A DNA stretch of 64,000 nucleotides from Macrotrachela quadricornifera. Its lineage: Eukaryota; Rotifera; Eurotatoria; Philodinida; Philodinidae. The stretch spans positions 39,170-103,169 of the forward strand of contig JAJEKB010021693.1 of NCBI GenBank assembly GCA_022393335.1, in the 5' to 3' direction. Both the position numbers and the translations under genes were made by a program. Shown in pieces: positions 61,932 to 64,000 of the stretch. Position 1 is the first letter of the stretch. Every line of letters starts with the position of its first letter. Below the pieces are notes generated by a model, which ran no database searches, was not told the origin of the DNA, and saw nothing but the letters and a program-made list of their open reading frames with translations.

Positions 61932-64000
61932 TCTGGATTTTCGCGGAAATATCGAAGTTAAACGGTTAGAAAAATAGTTTCATGGGAACTAAAAGATTTT
62001 TTAATGCTTCTTATGTTTTTTTTTCTTATTTCAATAAATACCAAGAAACTCAAATTGTTTTAAAAATATAAATTGAAATCAAAGTATAATAAAAATAATG
62101 GATTTGAGACTGTTCTTCATAGACACATTTCGATTCCTTCAGACATTTCATAATACTTTATATCTATTTGAATGAATTAACAAAAGTAACGTATAGCCAT
62201 TATGTAGTTTTACACAACCTAAGTGCAATAAACACTTGTTTAGTTAATTCTTTAGTAGCTGGAAGGTTAATCTTCTTTCTGATCTTGCTAACCAACAAGT
62301 ACCACAGTAGCTAACCATATTGTGTAAAATCCCTCTAGGAAAAATCTTTAGTGTTTCAGTACCAGATCCTTGACAGATATGACTAGGAACCTGCAAGGAT
62401 TCACTGTTTTTTCCTGAGAAAACGACTAAATCCTGAAAGAACCGTGTACCAACGAAATTGTAGGAGCTTGTCGAAATTTCTATAATTAAAAAACAAAAAT
62501 TCTGATCACATCTTTCTTGACAAGATTTTCTAAATCGAATATACGAGAAATGAATATTGTAGAAGAAAAAAAAAGAATTCGTTGAAAACATTCGACTAAC
62601 ATTTACAACTTCTTTGGAAAGGACAAAAAAAATTTCATTTATAAATCTTGGAGACGTGTACGACAACTTTTGGACGCGAAAAATCCCTGGAGGGGAGTAG
62701 AGCGAAATTTTGAAGAAAACAATTTTATCATTTTTCAAAGAAGTTATAAATGTTAGTCGAAAGAGGACCGAATACTGTTTTGTATGTGATAGAAAATTAT
62801 TCGATATGATGAAATTTTCTATCAATTTATGAGCAAGTCTTAGTATATTCACTATAAAAAAGGATCATTTTAAGCACATCTTATAGTAAGGTTTTAGACA
62901 TCGCTTTTCGACTCAATAAACATACTCTTTTGAAAGTACATTCCTTGACCTATCTACAATAAAGAAATCTTTTTGTTTCGAAATTTCTAAGTGTACCTTC
63001 AATCACATACAGGTTATGCTATGAAAAGATCAAAAAAACTGGGGTAGGTGTTTCGACTTTTGTCCTTCAATGTTCAGTCCGACCAAGATAATTCTTTCAA
63101 ACTCGGAAAGAGCATGGCGAATTACATGTGAAAAGACTATATTTGGTTGATCTGTAGGATCAAAAATTAGAAAAATCAGGGGATGAAATCTATTTTTATT
63201 TTTGATTTAGTTCGACAAAAAAGTGTACTCGTGAAATACAAATGACATAGTCTTAACTAGCACATCGTAATGCATAAGATTAGATAGTTTTTGTATTAAA
63301 TTTCGAAAAAAAAATTTTTCATTTCGTCTCAGAGACGTCAACATGAGATCAGGGACCGAAAATTTTTGTTTTCATTTTTTATCATTCTAAAACAGAGAAA
63401 GCACTAAAAATATTATACTGATTCAGAATACGTGCTTCTCCTTGCCTAGTTTTTTGGTTCGAAAACATGCCTTAATGCTACTGCTCCTATAGAATAATTT
63501 CTTATGTAGAGTTTCTATTGATTTGCTATTTTAATTCTACACTGTTTTACTATTCTCTATTATCGTTTTTCGCTGTTCATTGCCTTGGCTATTTTTTTTG
63601 CACTGATATACTATTCGCTATATTAACCATCCATTACTTCCAATTTTCGCTCTTTCCATTTTTCTTCGTTTGACTTTTGCATCTGCACCTTCGCTTCTTC
63701 ACGCTTCACTGTTAAACGAGATTGTACATGCCGCCCACTTCCTTCATTTCAAACTACGATCACGTTGCTCCAAAACAATTTTCAACTAACTATGTCACAC
63801 TGATGTTCAAATGAGCTTCCCAAAACATATCAATACAAACAAATTTGCTCCAATATCTAAGCGAAAGTTTTCAAATTCATCGTTGCCCACAAATTTATTA
63901 AAACTGCATCCTAACAAGGCTACAAAATTCTATAAACACTATGCCACTTACTAACAAGGACACATATTTGAATGTACCCACACTAACACAAATTGGAACC
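61932..64000. other. Intergenic to window end, no gene supported
   Basis: A 202-codon minus-strand frame (62244-62852) has low-complexity, Phe/Ser-rich translation and no recognisable domain, and it includes an inverted repeat. From about 63400 the sequence is C/T-rich on the plus strand (CACTTCCTTCATTTC and similar). Nothing else was recognised. Confidence 0.5.
62591..62762. repeat. Inverted repeat, about 25-bp arms
   Basis: TTCGACTAACATTTACAACTTCTTTG (from 62591) and CAAAGAAGTTATAAATGTTAGTCGAA (ending 62761) are inverted copies with one mismatch, about 120 nt apart. This may be the remnant of a small element. Confidence 0.7.

Noticed and set aside
62244..62852. 202-codon minus-strand frame
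   Set aside because: Phe/Ser-rich translation without domains, it spans an inverted repeat and shows none of the codon texture of the real genes here.

Overview
The window looks like nuclear DNA of a small-genome metazoan, most likely a bdelloid rotifer close to Rotaria. The grounds are a very AT-rich background, almost all introns of about 50-70 nt with plain GT-AG ends and A/T-rich acceptors, animal-type genes packed within tens to hundreds of bases, and a decayed copy of a protein family I associate with bdelloids (an arginine-ADP-ribosyltransferase-type gene). The genus is inference; the eukaryotic animal origin is well supported. All spliced models below were assembled by hand from splice signals and kept only where the frame closes across every junction.

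Layout. 1-9.8 kb is repeat-rich: a 0.42 kb direct repeat (1-416 and 7957-8373), a near-perfect 0.6 kb hairpin (1287-1885), a Helitron/PIF1-helicase scrap, a MITE, and two tiny two-exon paralogous genes (3115-3368 and 5074-5345, minus strand) that appear to be an unnamed family ending in AGRGVAYE. 9.8-16.5 kb is gene-dense: a divergent PA28/PSME-like gene, a secreted Xaa-Pro aminopeptidase, then SRXN1-POP7-PPM phosphatase in a same-strand cluster whose inner genes start directly after a splice-acceptor-like sequence, as in a trans-spliced operon. 16.5-23.7 kb is accessory: a GC-richer four-exon orphan gene (18434-19016), a 1 kb terminal-inverted-repeat element, a hAT transposase relic and the ADP-ribosyltransferase-like pseudogene. 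23.7-33.4 kb, minus strand, carries PIGU, XPR1, NLE1, a 90-aa membrane protein, a PIGBOS1-like 74-aa membrane protein and USB1. The last four have gaps of 74-80 nt and may form a second operon.

33.5-38.4 kb is CUL1 (plus strand, 16 exons), divergent from USB1. After a repeat-bearing gap come a cytochrome P450 (40651-42404), a compact RBR E3 ubiquitin ligase whose single intron holds a 1.4 kb foldback element (44819-47127), and PPEF, an IQ/EF-hand protein phosphatase (49376-54142). 54-59 kb holds dispersed and inverted repeats and a piggyBac-type MITE. At 59153-61931 lies a type I membrane glycoprotein whose Ser/Thr-rich stalk is encoded by a row of 27-33 nt phase-2 micro-exons. 62-64 kb shows no gene.

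How the genes relate: CUL1 (SCF scaffold) and the RBR ligase belong to ubiquitin transfer, and the PA28-like protein to proteasome regulation. POP7, USB1 and NLE1 act in RNA and ribosome maturation. PIGU belongs to GPI attachment and XPR1 to phosphate export. These are mostly unrelated housekeeping genes packed together, plus accessory DNA. The strongest candidates for something undescribed are the AGRGVAYE small-gene pair, the two operon-like clusters, the micro-exon stalk and the GC-rich orphan gene.
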